Origin: Antribacter soli
Lineage (GTDB): Bacteria > Actinomycetota > Actinomycetes > Actinomycetales > Cellulomonadaceae
Direction of reading: 5' to 3'
DNA length: 64,000 bases
NCBI RefSeq assembly: GCF_021568775.1
Contig: NZ_JAKGSG010000005.1
Coordinates: forward strand, 124,001 to 188,000
In this document: in pieces, positions 1-8,264 of the stretch
Layout of the letters: each line of letters begins with the position of its first letter
Position numbering within the stretch: the first letter of the stretch is position 1
Made by a program: the position numbers and the translations under genes
Notes under the pieces: generated by a model
Seen by the model: only the letters and a program-made list of their open reading frames with translations
Told to the model about the DNA's origin: nothing
Databases searched by the model: none

Positions 1-1269
1 CCGCGCGTCGGACGAACCGAGCATGACGTAGGGCGTGACGACGGCCTCCGGGTACGCCTCCCCGACGGCTGCGCGCAGCAGGGCGAACTGCTCGCCGTCC
101 GTAGGGGCCACGGGCGACGGGTCGTCGCTCGCGATCGCCGTCACCGAGACGGCCGGGTCCCGGACCACGCGGCGCAGCCGCGACACGACGGCGTCCACGG
201 AGGACCCGGGTGCGATCCGGACGTTGAGGCGGGCGCGCGCCGACGCGGCGACCACGTTCGCGCCCGGGCTGCCCTGGAGCTGGGTCACGGCCACGGTGGT
301 GCGGACCATCGCGCTGGTCTCCGGGTCCGACGCACCGAGCAGCCGCGCCAGGAGCGCCCGCAGCGGCGCCGTGAGGCGCCCGACGACGTCCGGCCGCCCG
401 GGCGCACCGCCTGCCGAGGGCCGCAGCGCACCCAGGCGGAGGAGCAGCCGCAGCACCGAGCCGATCGGTCCCACGGCGTGCGGGGCGAGGGTGGCGAGCA
501 TCTCGACCGTCGGTGCGGGCAGGGACGTGGGGAACGGGTGCCGGTCCACGCGCACGACCGCCCGCGCGAGACGTGCGGTCGCCCCGCCACGCGCCGGGGT
601 CGAGGCGTGCCCACCGAGCGCCGTGGTGACCAGCTCGATGTCGGCGATGCCCTTCTCCGCCACGCCCACGACGGCAATCGGCGCGTCGACCCCGGGGAAC
701 GCGCCGGTGGCGACGGCCCCGCCCTCGTCGAGCACGAGCCACGGCGTGATGCCGTGCTGCCGCAGCCCGTCGACGGCGACCTGCGCGCACGTGCCCCCGA
801 CCTCCTCGTCCGCCCCGAACGACAGCCACACGTCCTGCGGGGGTGTGAAGCCCTCGGCGAGGAGCGTCTCGACGGCGTCGAGGACGGCGACGAGCGAGCC
901 CTTGTCGTCGAGCGTGCCGCGGCCGTGCACGGCCCCGTCGCGGATCTCGCCCGAGAACGGGTCGCCCGCCCAGTCCTCGGCGACCACGGGCACCACGTCC
1001 TGGTGCGCCATGAGGACCACCGGGCGCGTCTCCGAGGCGCCCCGCCACCGGTACAGCAGGCCGTGCCCGCCGACGGTCTCCCGCTCGAGGACGGAGTGGA
1101 CGCGCGGGTAGACGGCGCGCAGGGCGTCGGCGAACCGCCGGAACGCGGCGTGGTCCACCTCGCGTTCGTCGCGCGAGGAGACGGTCGGGATCCGCACGAG
1201 GGCCGACAGCCGCTCCGCGGCCACGGCCCCGAGGGTCTCGTGCTTGTATTCGGTCGGCAGCGCGGTCAT
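1..1269 (-). CDS. M20-family metallopeptidase (dipeptidase/carboxypeptidase), C-terminus cut by window edge
   Basis: Translation from the ATG at 1269 begins MTALPTEYKHETLGAV and runs through the left edge, giving 423 codons in the window. It shows the M20 metal-site pattern: HQDVVPV near residue 92, GRGTLDDKGSL about 30 residues later, then a GADEEVGG-type Glu motif. The family uses two zinc or cobalt ions to hydrolyse small peptides or acylated amino acids. The start is supported by GAAGGAGG four bases upstream. Three 12-bp tandem repeats lie just before the RBS. The carboxypeptidase-S/PM20D1-like branch fits best, but the exact substrate cannot be read from sequence. Confidence 0.85.
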   Translation of the reverse strand, partial: MTALPTEYKHETLGAVAAERLSALVRIPTVSSRDEREVDHAAFRRFADALRAVYPRVHSVLERETVGGHGLLYRWRGASETRPVVLMAHQDVVPVVAEDWAGDPFSGEIRDGAVHGRGTLDDKGSLVAVLDAVETLLAEGFTPPQDVWLSFGADEEVGGTCAQVAVDGLRQHGITPWLVLDEGGAVATGAFPGVDAPIAVVGVAEKGIADIELVTTALGGHASTPARGGATARLARAVVRVDRHPFPTSLPAPTVEMLATLAPHAVGPIGSVLRLLLRLGALRPSAGGAPGRPDVVGRLTAPLRALLARLLGASDPETSAMVRTTVAVTQLQGSPGANVVAASARARLNVRIAPGSSVDAVVSRLRRVVRDPAVSVTAIASDDPSPVAPTDGEQFALLRAAVGEAYPEAVVTPYVMLGSSDAR

Positions 1270-1284
1270 GCGTCCTCCTTCTCC

Positions 1285-1320
1285 GGCACGGTGTCCGGCA
1301 CGGTTCGAGGCACGGTGTCC
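1285..1320. repeat. Three tandem 12-bp repeats upstream of the M20 peptidase
   Basis: GGCACGGTGTCC occurs at 1285-1296 and again at 1309-1320, with the variant GGCACGGTTCGA between them at 1297-1308. The array is directly upstream of the peptidase RBS, so it lies in its promoter or 5' leader. A role as a regulator site or a slippage-prone tract are both possible. Confidence 0.7.
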
Positions 1321-1409
1321 TCCCTGACGCTTGGGCCGCATCGTAGGCCCTCCGCGCCCACCTCCCTGCCCGCCTTGACCTGTCGTCCCGGGCACGGTTG
1401 CCTGGCGGC

Positions 1410-2003
1410 ATGAGCGCCGACCCCGAGTCCCCTGTCCGCTGGACCAAGGCGACCGTGTTCCCCGACCTGTGGGTCGACGCCGCGCAGGACCCGCGCGAGC
1501 GCTACGCCGACCCGGTCGGCGAGAAGCAGACGCTCCGGTACTACCTCCAGCACTACCGCCTCACGCTCGCGATGAAGTGCGACGGGCTCGACCCCGAGCA
1601 GCTCGCACGGAGGTCGGTGCCGCCGTCGACCCTGTCGCTGCTGGGGCTGGTGCGGCACCTCGCGAAGGTCGAGCACAGCTGGTTCCGGCGGGTCCTGCAG
1701 GAGCAGCCGGAGCTGCCGCGCCTCTACTGGTCGGCCGACGTGCCGGACCTCGACTTCGACGGCGCCGTCGCGGACCCGGCGGTGTTCGCCGACGCGTGGG
1801 CCACGTGGGAGGCCGAGGCGCAGGCCGCGGACGCGTGGCTCGACGCCTTCCCGGAGGAGGACCTCGGCCGTGCCGTCCCGAACGGGTCGGCCGGCACCGT
1901 GCCGGTACGCGACGTGCTGGTGCACCTGGTCGAGGAGTACGCCCGCCACCTGGGCCACGCGGACCTGCTCCGGGAGTGCATCGACGGCCGCACGGGCCAG
2001 TAG
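1410..2003 (+). CDS. DinB/DUF664-family protein
   Basis: A 197-residue protein starting MSADPESPVRW. It has the four-helix DinB/DUF664 pattern: an N-terminal QHYRLTLAMKCDGL helix, then LVRHLAKVEHSWF with a candidate metal His, and a C-terminal YARHLGHADLLRE with two further His. Three spaced histidines are typical of metal-binding DinB-like proteins, some of which are thiol-dependent transferases. The ATG at 1410 is preferred over an in-frame start four codons earlier because it matches the usual family N-terminus. It is transcribed divergently from the M20 peptidase. The substrate is unknown. Confidence 0.8.
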   Translation: MSADPESPVRWTKATVFPDLWVDAAQDPRERYADPVGEKQTLRYYLQHYRLTLAMKCDGLDPEQLARRSVPPSTLSLLGLVRHLAKVEHSWFRRVLQEQPELPRLYWSADVPDLDFDGAVADPAVFADAWATWEAEAQAADAWLDAFPEEDLGRAVPNGSAGTVPVRDVLVHLVEEYARHLGHADLLRECIDGRTGQ

Positions 2004-2015
2004 CCCGGGCCAGGG

Positions 2016-2435
2016 TCAGGCGCGGGGCCCGGTCGTCCGGGCCAGGTGGACGCCGCCGAGCACCAGCACCACGGCGCCCAGGTTCCACCACGGGAGCGCC
2101 ATCGCGGGGCTGTCCCCGAGGAAGCTCCAGAACGCCTCCACGATCGCCCACGACGCGACCGCCCAGAAGATCACCGTCACCAGCCGCGGGGGCGTGCGCC
2201 ACACCGCCCAGACCAGGGCGACCACAGGCAGGACCAGATGCATCGACCCGAACGTCAGCCAGTCGCGCAGCACGTCCAGCGCCACGCCGGCCGTGAACAC
2301 CGACCAGGCGAGCACGAGGTGACCTGAGCGGGCCGCCCGGGCCGCGGCGGCGCTGCGTACCCGGCGGTCGGCCCCGACAGCGATGCGCCCCGGCACGATC
2401 GGCTCGGCCCGCAACGCCATGACTGACTGTCCCAT
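2016..2435 (-). CDS. Small membrane protein, function unknown
   Basis: A 139-residue protein with about four hydrophobic segments: around residues 38-57, 65-83, 85-106 and 115-132. The N-terminal 35 residues are basic and probably cytoplasmic. I do not recognise a family. It is convergent with the DinB-like gene upstream (12 bp between stop codons), and a strong hairpin separates its 5' side from the pyrophosphatase gene. Composition and codon choice match the neighbours, which supports it being a real gene. Confidence 0.6.
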   Translation of the reverse strand: MGQSVMALRAEPIVPGRIAVGADRRVRSAAAARAARSGHLVLAWSVFTAGVALDVLRDWLTFGSMHLVLPVVALVWAVWRTPPRLVTVIFWAVASWAIVEAFWSFLGDSPAMALPWWNLGAVVLVLGGVHLARTTGPRA

Positions 2436-2514
2436 CGGTCACCCCCGGTCGGCGGGCCCGCGCCCGCTCCCCCAGGGTCCCCCATTCAGGACCGTTCCGC
2501 CCGCCCACGAACAC

Positions 2515-2553
2515 GAGACAGTCGGTCCACGAAGGTCGTGGACCGACTGTCTC
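2515..2553. terminator. 17-bp perfect hairpin downstream of hppA
   Basis: Left arm 2515-2531 and right arm 2537-2553 are perfect complements around a 5-base loop. The hairpin is 18 bases past the pyrophosphatase stop codon, so it most likely terminates that minus-strand transcript. No long U-run follows, which is common in high-GC actinobacteria. Confidence 0.75.
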
Positions 2554-2570
2554 GGTGGGACGGTTGCCGG

Positions 2571-4862
2571 TCAGACCACGACCGGCGTCTTCTCCTCCGT
2601 GGCCGCCTGCTCGGCGTCCACACGGGCCGCCCGCAGGCGGGACAGGATGACCGCGCCGAACGCGATCGACGCCGCGACCAGTGCGATCCCGATGCGGAGC
2701 GCGTGGTTGACGTCGGCCGGGACGGTCAACATCACGACGGCCGGCGCGATGAGCAGCGACACGAGGTTCATGACCTTGATGAGCGGGTTGATCGCCGGTC
2801 CGGCGGTGTCCTTGAACGGGTCGCCGACGGTGTCGCCGATGACGGTCGCGGCGTGGGCATCGGAGCCCTTGCCACCGTACTTGCCGTCCTCGACGATCTT
2901 CTTCGCGTTGTCCCAGGAGCCGCCCGAGTTCGCGAGGAAGATCGCCATGAGCACGCCCGCGCCGATGGCACCGGCGAGGAACCCGGCGAGCGGGCCGACG
3001 CCGAGCCCGAAGCCCACCGCGATCGGCGCGAACGCCGCGAGGAGACCAGGAGTGGTGAGCTCCCGCAGCGAGTCCTTGGTGCAGATGTCGACGACCTTGC
3101 CGTACTCGGGGCGCTCGTCGAACGTCATGATGCCGGGGTGCTCGCGGAACTGGCGGCGCACCTCGAACACGATCGCACCGGCGGCCCGCGTCACGGCGTC
3201 GATCGCGAGGCCGGAGAACAGGAACACGGTGGCTGCGCCGAGGATCAGACCGACGAGGGTGACCGGCGAGATGATCTCGTAGCTCATCATCGAGGTCACG
3301 AGGCCGCCGCCTTGCTCGGCGACGTCTGCCAACGCCTGCGACACGGCATCGGCGTACGAGCCGAAGAGAGCCGTCGCGGCGAGGACGGCCGTCGCGATGG
3401 CGATGCCCTTCGTGACGGCCTTCGTCGTGTTCCCCACGGCGTCGAGGTCGGTGAGGATCTTTGCCCCCGCCTCGTCGACGTCGCCGGACATCTCCGCGAT
3501 GCCCTGCGCGTTGTCGCTCACCGGGCCGAACGTGTCCATCGCGACGATGACGCCGACGGTGGTCAGCAGGCCGCAGCCGGCGAGCGCGACGAGGAACAGG
3601 GCCAGGGCGATGTTGCCGCCGGCCAGCAGGAACACGCCGCAGATCGCCGCCGCGATGATGCCGGCCGTGTACACGGCCGACTCGAAGCCCACCCCGATGC
3701 CGGAGAGCACCACGGTCGCGGCGCCGGTGCGGGAGGTCGCGGCGACGTGCAGCGTCGGCTTGGACGTGGTGCCCGTGAAGTAGCCGGTGACCCACAGGAT
3801 GATGCCGGCGAGGACGACGCCCACGAGCACGGCGAGGGACGCGACGACGCGCGGGTCGGCGGTCACGCCGCTGAGGTCCGCGGTGCCGCCGAGGCCCTCG
3901 AACGAGGACGGCAGGTAGACGAACGCCGCGAGAGCGGCGATGACGACGCCGGCCAGGGCCGAGATGTAGAAGCCGCGGTTGATCGCGGTGAGGCCGCTCT
4001 CCTCCCCGCGCACGCGGGTGATGAAGACGCCGAGGAGCGCCACGAACGCGCCGACCGCGGTGACGATCAGCGGGAACACCAGACCCTGCTCGCCCATCGC
4101 GGCCTTGCCCAGGATGAGGGCGGCCACGAGGGTCACGGCGTAGGACTCGAAGAGGTCGGCCGCCATGCCCGCGCAGTCGCCGACGTTGTCGCCCACGTTG
4201 TCCGCGATGGTGGCGGCGTTGCGCGGGTCGTCCTCGGGGATGCCCTGCTCGACCTTGCCGACGAGGTCGGCGCCGACGTCGGCCGCCTTGGTGAAGATGC
4301 CGCCGCCGACGCGCATGAACATGGCGAGCAGCGCGGCGCCGAAGCCGAAGCCCTCGAGCACGGCCGGGGCTTCCATCCCGTAGATCACCACGACGAGGGC
4401 CGCGCCGAGCAGGCCGAGACCGACCACGGACATGCCCACCACGCCGCCCGTGCGGAACGCGATGCGCGCGCCCTCCGCGCGGCCGTTCGGCCGGGTCGCG
4501 GCCGCTGCGACGCGCACGTTCGCCCGCACGGCGAGCCACATGCCCAGGTAGCCGATCGCCGCCGAGAAGGAGGCACCCACCAGGAAGGCCACGGACCGGC
4601 CGAGCCGCACGCCGCCGTCCCCGGGCAGCAGGAAGAGCAGCGCGAACACGACGACGGCGAACAGGGCCAGGGTGCGGAACTGCCGGTTCAGGTAGGCCGA
4701 CGCACCCTCCTGGACGGCCCGGGCGATGTCCTGCATCTTCGCCGTGCCCTCCGGCGCGGCGAGGACCTGTCTGCGCAGGACGAGCGCGCAACCGAGCGCC
4801 GCTAGCCCGATGACCGCGATCACCGCGACCACGGTGATGCTGGTAGTGCCGAGAGCAAGCAT
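2571..4862 (-). CDS. hppA: Membrane-bound proton-pumping pyrophosphatase
   Basis: A 763-residue polytopic membrane protein with about 16 hydrophobic segments, the normal length for the family. It hydrolyses cytoplasmic pyrophosphate and couples this to proton export. The substrate-binding motif DVGADLVGKVE is present, as is the late motif DNAKKIVEDG. The sequence NTTKAVTKG carries Lys where potassium-dependent enzymes have Ala, which predicts the K+-independent H+-pumping class. GAGGAGGA lies just upstream of the ATG. The gene stands alone, flanked by a strong hairpin downstream. Confidence 0.95.
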   Translation of the reverse strand: MLALGTTSITVVAVIAVIGLAALGCALVLRRQVLAAPEGTAKMQDIARAVQEGASAYLNRQFRTLALFAVVVFALLFLLPGDGGVRLGRSVAFLVGASFSAAIGYLGMWLAVRANVRVAAAATRPNGRAEGARIAFRTGGVVGMSVVGLGLLGAALVVVIYGMEAPAVLEGFGFGAALLAMFMRVGGGIFTKAADVGADLVGKVEQGIPEDDPRNAATIADNVGDNVGDCAGMAADLFESYAVTLVAALILGKAAMGEQGLVFPLIVTAVGAFVALLGVFITRVRGEESGLTAINRGFYISALAGVVIAALAAFVYLPSSFEGLGGTADLSGVTADPRVVASLAVLVGVVLAGIILWVTGYFTGTTSKPTLHVAATSRTGAATVVLSGIGVGFESAVYTAGIIAAAICGVFLLAGGNIALALFLVALAGCGLLTTVGVIVAMDTFGPVSDNAQGIAEMSGDVDEAGAKILTDLDAVGNTTKAVTKGIAIATAVLAATALFGSYADAVSQALADVAEQGGGLVTSMMSYEIISPVTLVGLILGAATVFLFSGLAIDAVTRAAGAIVFEVRRQFREHPGIMTFDERPEYGKVVDICTKDSLRELTTPGLLAAFAPIAVGFGLGVGPLAGFLAGAIGAGVLMAIFLANSGGSWDNAKKIVEDGKYGGKGSDAHAATVIGDTVGDPFKDTAGPAINPLIKVMNLVSLLIAPAVVMLTVPADVNHALRIGIALVAASIAFGAVILSRLRAARVDAEQAATEEKTPVVV

Positions 4863-4918
4863 CCGTCCTCCTCGACGATCTTTCCCCCGGGGCTTGACCC
4901 GGCTCGGGAACGAAAGGG

Positions 4919-4942
4919 CCCGCCGGCAACGTCGACGGCGGG
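4919..4942. terminator. Weak hairpin between the HAD phosphatase and hppA
   Basis: CCCGCCG at 4919-4925 pairs with CGGCGGG at 4936-4942 around a 10-base loop. It lies 17 bases downstream of the HAD stop codon on the minus strand and could terminate that operon before hppA. The stem is short, so confidence is low. Confidence 0.35.
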
Positions 4943-4959
4943 ATTGCCCCAGAGTCTAC

Positions 4960-5715
4960 TCACATGTGACGAGAGTCACGAACGGTTCGCCGGGTGAGTG
5001 TGCGGACCGCCGCGAGCAGCCGCTCCGGGTCGGTCAGGTCGGGCAGGACGACGTCGGCGCCCGCCTCGGCCAGCGCCTCGGCGGACGTGGTGCCGGCTGC
5101 CACGGCGACGACCCGCGCGCCGCCCTCCAGCCCGGTGCGGACGTCCTCCAGCGAGTCGCCCACGATGACCGTGCTCGACCTGTCGAACCCGGTGCCGTGC
5201 TTCGCCGCGGCGCGGGCCTGCGCCACGCCCACGAGCGCCGGCCGGTACGCGTCGTCCGAGGAGTATCCGCCGAGCGTCGTGTCGACGTACCGGTCCAGCC
5301 CGAAGACGGCCAGCTTGACGAGGGCGTTCGCCCGGAGGTTGCCCGTCACGACCGTGGGTACGAGGTCCGGCTGCGCGGCGACGGCGGCCAGCGAGTCGAC
5401 CGCACCGGGCATGAGGACGCCGTCGCGCCGCACGTCCTCCTCGTGCGCCGCGAACCGACGCGGCACGATGTCGAGCATCCGCGGCAGGAGGACGTCGGCC
5501 TCCTCGGGCATCACCCCGTTGTCGAGGAGCATCCCGCGGATCGCGAGCGGCATCGTGACGCCGGTGCCGCGGGCCGGCAGGCGCTCCGCCTGCCGTCCCA
5601 CGACCTCCTCGAACGCTTCCCGGTACGCCTGCCGGTCCACCTCGCCGACGTACAGCAAGGTGCGGTCGATGTCCCAGAGAACGAGCACCTTGCGCCCCCC
5701 GCCCGGTTCCCTCAC
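4960..5715 (-). CDS. HAD-superfamily phosphatase (phosphoglycolate-phosphatase-like)
   Basis: A 251-residue protein starting at a GTG that overlaps the stop of the XRE regulator gene (GTGA), so the two are translationally coupled. HAD motif I is DIDRTLLYVGE near residue 15, motif II is TVVTGNLR, and motifs III/IV are in the Lys-containing middle and VIVGDSLEDV. The long helical cap after motif I places it with phosphoglycolate-phosphatase-like enzymes. Cytoplasmic. The substrate is unknown; coupling to a regulator suggests co-expression rather than a specific pathway. Confidence 0.85.
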   Translation of the reverse strand: MREPGGGRKVLVLWDIDRTLLYVGEVDRQAYREAFEEVVGRQAERLPARGTGVTMPLAIRGMLLDNGVMPEEADVLLPRMLDIVPRRFAAHEEDVRRDGVLMPGAVDSLAAVAAQPDLVPTVVTGNLRANALVKLAVFGLDRYVDTTLGGYSSDDAYRPALVGVAQARAAAKHGTGFDRSSTVIVGDSLEDVRTGLEGGARVVAVAAGTTSAEALAEAGADVVLPDLTDPERLLAAVRTLTRRTVRDSRHM

Positions 5716-7298
5716 GAGGCCGCGACTGCCGCGATCCGCTCGGTGAGGGTGCGCACCCCGCCATGCCCGTACCCGCTGCCCCGCCGCGGTGCCGGGCGGA
5801 GCACGCCCGCAAGGTCGCGCAGGTGGTCGCGCAGGCGTGCGGACTGGACCGTCTCCGCCAGGTCGGCCGCCTTGTGCCCCTGCTCGCACGCCGCGTCGAG
5901 GTCGCCCGCCTTCGCGTACGCCTGCGCGGCGCGGCTCAGCAGGAGTCCTCGTGTGCGCTGGTCGCCCGGGTTGAGCGTCCGGACGGCCAGGTCGAAGCTC
6001 GCGACCGCCCGGGCCGGGTCGCCGAGGTCGAGCTGGGCCGTCGCCGTCTGCCCGTGGATCTCGCCCTCGTTCATCCAGTAGAGCCAGTGCGGCTCGTCCT
6101 GGCCGCGGCCGCGCGAGCACAGCTCGCCGGCCTCCTCCAGCGCGCGGATCGCGGCCGTCTGCTCGCCCAGCCGCGCGTGGCCGCGCGACTGCCGGGTGAG
6201 CAGCATCGCCTCCAGGGCGGGGGCGTCCAGGCCCTTGACCTTCGCCCGGCCGGCCTGCGCGGCCACGACGGCGTCGCGCGGGTGGCCGGTCGAGTAGCCG
6301 TGGATCGCCAGGTAGCTCAGCGCGCCCGCACCGAGCCGCTCGTCGCCGGACTGACGCGCCGCCCGCAGTCCCGCGAGCATGTACTCCTGGGCGGCCTCGT
6401 GGCGTCCGGCGTCGAACGCGAACCAGCCGGTCTGCGTGGCCGTGTCGGCCGCGATCGCGGCCAGCCGGCGGCCGATCTCCTCGTCGTAGGTGCTCATCCG
6501 CAGGACCTGGTTCACCAGCGACAGGTGCGCCCGCGCGAGGTCCGCGACGGCGCCGCTGCCGGAGCCCGCGTCCATGACCCGGAGCTCGTCGATCGTGCCC
6601 TGCAGGTGGTCGCAGAGCCCGGCCGAGATGCGGGCCCCCGTCGCGGCGCGGCGCAGCGGCTCGGCCTCCTCCGCGCCCCAGTGGTGCACGAACGCCGTCA
6701 GCGCGACCCCGTTCACACCGCCGCCCACCGGGGAGCCGGCACCGGCGCCCACGTCGATGGCCTTGGACAGCGCCGCGAGCATCCGGTCCGCGGTCCACGG
6801 CAGCTCCGGATCGAGGTCACCGTTCTGCTCGGCGGCGCCCGTCACCCGGGCGATCTGCACCGAGCCGGACGGCGTACGCTCGAGGCGCGCTCCGCCGTCG
6901 GGGAGCGGGAGCCGGACCAGGTCCGCCGGTGTGCCCAGGCCGGTGAGGAACTGGACCACGCGCGCGATGTCGGTGAGGCGGCGTTCGCCGCACTCCAGCA
7001 TCGACAGGTACGACTGGGAGAGGCCTGTCAGGGCCGCCACGTCCTCCTGGCGCAACGGCACAAGCTGGCGGATCAGCCGGCTGACCTGACCGAAGTCCCA
7101 GCCGGCGAGCGCGGCGCGCACCCCCCGGTCCTGCCACACGTGCGGCGGGACGGTCGGCAGCTCGACCACCGGCACCCGCGCTGTGCGACGGCAGGCCGCG
7201 CACTGGTCGTCGGAGTTGTAGCGGCTCAGAACGCAGCCGCACCTGGCACAGGTCCGTACAGTCCCACGCGACACGAGGCCCCCTCTTGTGTCCAGCAA
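5712..7298 (-). CDS. Zinc-ribbon/XRE helix-turn-helix regulator with TPR-like C-terminus
   Basis: A 528-residue protein. A four-Cys ribbon (CARCGCVLS then CAAC) occupies residues 17-36. An XRE-type HTH follows at about 78-130 (LRQEDVAALTGLSQSYLSMLE). The rest is helical, Ala/Leu-rich and TPR-like. This architecture is common in Streptomyces-type regulators, where the repeats usually sense a peptide or partner protein. It is divergent from the small Cys-protein/resolvase-like pair, with a roughly 200-bp intergenic region containing ATCAC-CCTT-GTGAT. Start choice is uncertain: a GTG eight codons downstream is also possible. Confidence 0.8.
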   Translation of the reverse strand: MLDTRGGLVSRGTVRTCARCGCVLSRYNSDDQCAACRRTARVPVVELPTVPPHVWQDRGVRAALAGWDFGQVSRLIRQLVPLRQEDVAALTGLSQSYLSMLECGERRLTDIARVVQFLTGLGTPADLVRLPLPDGGARLERTPSGSVQIARVTGAAEQNGDLDPELPWTADRMLAALSKAIDVGAGAGSPVGGGVNGVALTAFVHHWGAEEAEPLRRAATGARISAGLCDHLQGTIDELRVMDAGSGSGAVADLARAHLSLVNQVLRMSTYDEEIGRRLAAIAADTATQTGWFAFDAGRHEAAQEYMLAGLRAARQSGDERLGAGALSYLAIHGYSTGHPRDAVVAAQAGRAKVKGLDAPALEAMLLTRQSRGHARLGEQTAAIRALEEAGELCSRGRGQDEPHWLYWMNEGEIHGQTATAQLDLGDPARAVASFDLAVRTLNPGDQRTRGLLLSRAAQAYAKAGDLDAACEQGHKAADLAETVQSARLRDHLRDLAGVLRPAPRRGSGYGHGGVRTLTERIAAVAAS

Positions 7299-7325
7299 TT
7301 CGCGATAGATCTTGGCCGAGCGGAA

Positions 7326-7339
7326 ATCACCCTTGTGAT
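7326..7339. promoter_or_regulatory. Short palindrome in the divergent XRE intergenic region
   Basis: ATCAC at 7326-7330 is mirrored by GTGAT at 7335-7339 with a 4-base centre. It lies 28 bases upstream of the XRE start codon. An HTH dimer could bind such a site, and autoregulation is a reasonable guess. There is no direct evidence. Confidence 0.35.
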
Positions 7340-7503
7340 ATCACCGGCACCGAGTGCGCGCATTCCCAGCGAGGCCACATCTTGTGGACACGACATCGTC
7401 AGAGCCGCAGTGTTCCACCAACTGGGCCTCTGGCGCTCTCCGAACGGAAGTTCGCAATTCCAGCATGTCGATGAACCACGTCGATCTACAGAGGGGCACT
7501 GGG

Positions 7504-7668
7504 ATGGACAGTGACAATTCGCTCGAGACCTCGTTGGCGGCATTGCGCCTGACGGCCACCGCCGTCCTCGACCGGCACGCCGTCGACCGGCACGAGTGCG
7601 TGGTCTGTGGCACGCTGTGGCCCTGTGAGCAGGCTCTGCTCGCCGAGCGCAACCTCGCAGTCCTATGA
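7504..7668 (+). CDS. Small Cys-containing protein (54 aa), function unknown
   Basis: Starts MDSDNSLETSL and carries HECVVCGTLWPCEQA near its C-terminus, a compact C-x2-C-x5-C cluster with an adjacent His that could hold a metal. GAGGGG eight bases before the ATG supports this start over upstream in-frame ATGs. Its stop overlaps the start of the next gene (ATGA), so the two are coupled. Small proteins of this kind are, as I recall, found beside XRE regulators in other actinobacteria. No function can be assigned. Confidence 0.65.
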   Translation: MDSDNSLETSLAALRLTATAVLDRHAVDRHECVVCGTLWPCEQALLAERNLAVL

Positions 7669-8030
7669 CCACCGACGGTTCGTCGGAGGCCGAGTTGAAG
7701 CCTCTGATGTACGGCTATCTGCGCGCCACCGTCGCGCCCGGCGACGAGGAGGCCGAGCGTCTCGAACGCCGGCTCCATGAGCTGGCCGAGCAAGAGGGCT
7801 TCTGCTTCGCCGCCACGTTCCGCGAGAACCGGCCGGGGGAGCGCGGCGCCCTCAGCGAGCTCACGGCCGAGCTGCGGCGCGCCGAGGCCCGGCACGTCGT
7901 CGTACCGTCGCTCGAGCACATCTCGCGTCACCCCCGTGTGCGCGACGAGCTGCTCGAACAGCTCCGGGAGGAGGTCGGCGCCCACGTCTGGACCGCCGAC
8001 CGCACCGTCTCCCCCGTCTGCCGCCTCTGA
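7665..8030 (+). CDS. Serine-recombinase-fold protein without the catalytic serine
   Basis: A 121-residue protein. GYLRATVAPGDEEAERLERRL resembles the N-terminal strand-helix of resolvases (Y-x-RVS-x-D-x-Q), but the position of the nucleophilic Ser is Ala/Thr. The later HVVVPSLEHISRHPRVRDEL also fits the resolvase fold. There is no C-terminal DNA-binding helix-turn-helix. It is therefore probably a non-catalytic relative with a protein-binding or regulatory role. It is coupled to the small Cys protein and divergent from the XRE gene. Confidence 0.65.
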   Translation: MTTDGSSEAELKPLMYGYLRATVAPGDEEAERLERRLHELAEQEGFCFAATFRENRPGERGALSELTAELRRAEARHVVVPSLEHISRHPRVRDELLEQLREEVGAHVWTADRTVSPVCRL

Positions 8031-8133
8031 TGCGGCACCACTGACCGCCGGGCCCGGGGTCGTGCACCCACCCCGGCCGCTGAGCTCCGGGCCCGGCTCC
8101 AGCCCTCCTCGCCAAGTTCTCCCCCGCCCGCCT

Positions 8134-8158
8134 CAACGTTCTCGACGCGCCGTTCGTC
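8134..8158 (+). promoter_or_regulatory. ECF-type promoter of sigma module 1 (AACG-N16-CGTC)
   Basis: CAACG at 8134-8138 and CGTC at 8155-8158 are separated by 16 bases. The same elements at the same spacing precede the other two sigma modules (13349-13373 and 15567-15591 on the minus strand). AAC at -35 and CGTC at -10 are typical of ECF sigma promoters, which supports auto- or cross-regulation. Confidence 0.65.
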
Positions 8159-8204
8159 GGGGCGGCTGACGAGGGATGATCCCTCGCAGAGCGAGGAGGG
8201 CGCG

Positions 8205-8264
8205 ATGCCGAACAAGGTGTCACCGCAGGTGACCAGCGGTCGGACCGGCGGGCCGGTCAGATGA
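8205..8264 (+). CDS. 19-residue leader peptide overlapping sigma gene 1
   Basis: ATG at 8205 preceded by GAGGAGGG, encoding MPNKVSPQVTSGRTGGPVR and ending at TGA 8262-8264. The stop overlaps the ATG of the sigma factor at 8261 (ATGA). The sigma ATG has no good RBS of its own, so translation of this leader may be needed to start the sigma factor. Too short for homology; it may act only through coupling. Confidence 0.45.
   Translation: MPNKVSPQVTSGRTGGPVR

Noticed and set aside
478-1413. Plus-strand frame of 311 codons opposite the M20 peptidase
   Set aside because: Composition is shadow-like (Arg/His/Asp-rich) and the minus strand carries a clear M20 peptidase with correct motifs.
2538-4805. 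A 755-codon plus-strand open frame opposite hppA
   Set aside because: Its translation is Arg/Asp/His-rich low complexity with no fold or motif, while the opposite strand encodes a complete pyrophosphatase. Long antisense frames are expected at this G+C.
7326-7339. BldD operator
   Set aside because: The ATCAC-N4-GTGAT palindrome shares only the short AC/GT core with BldD boxes; the match is too weak to name a regulator.
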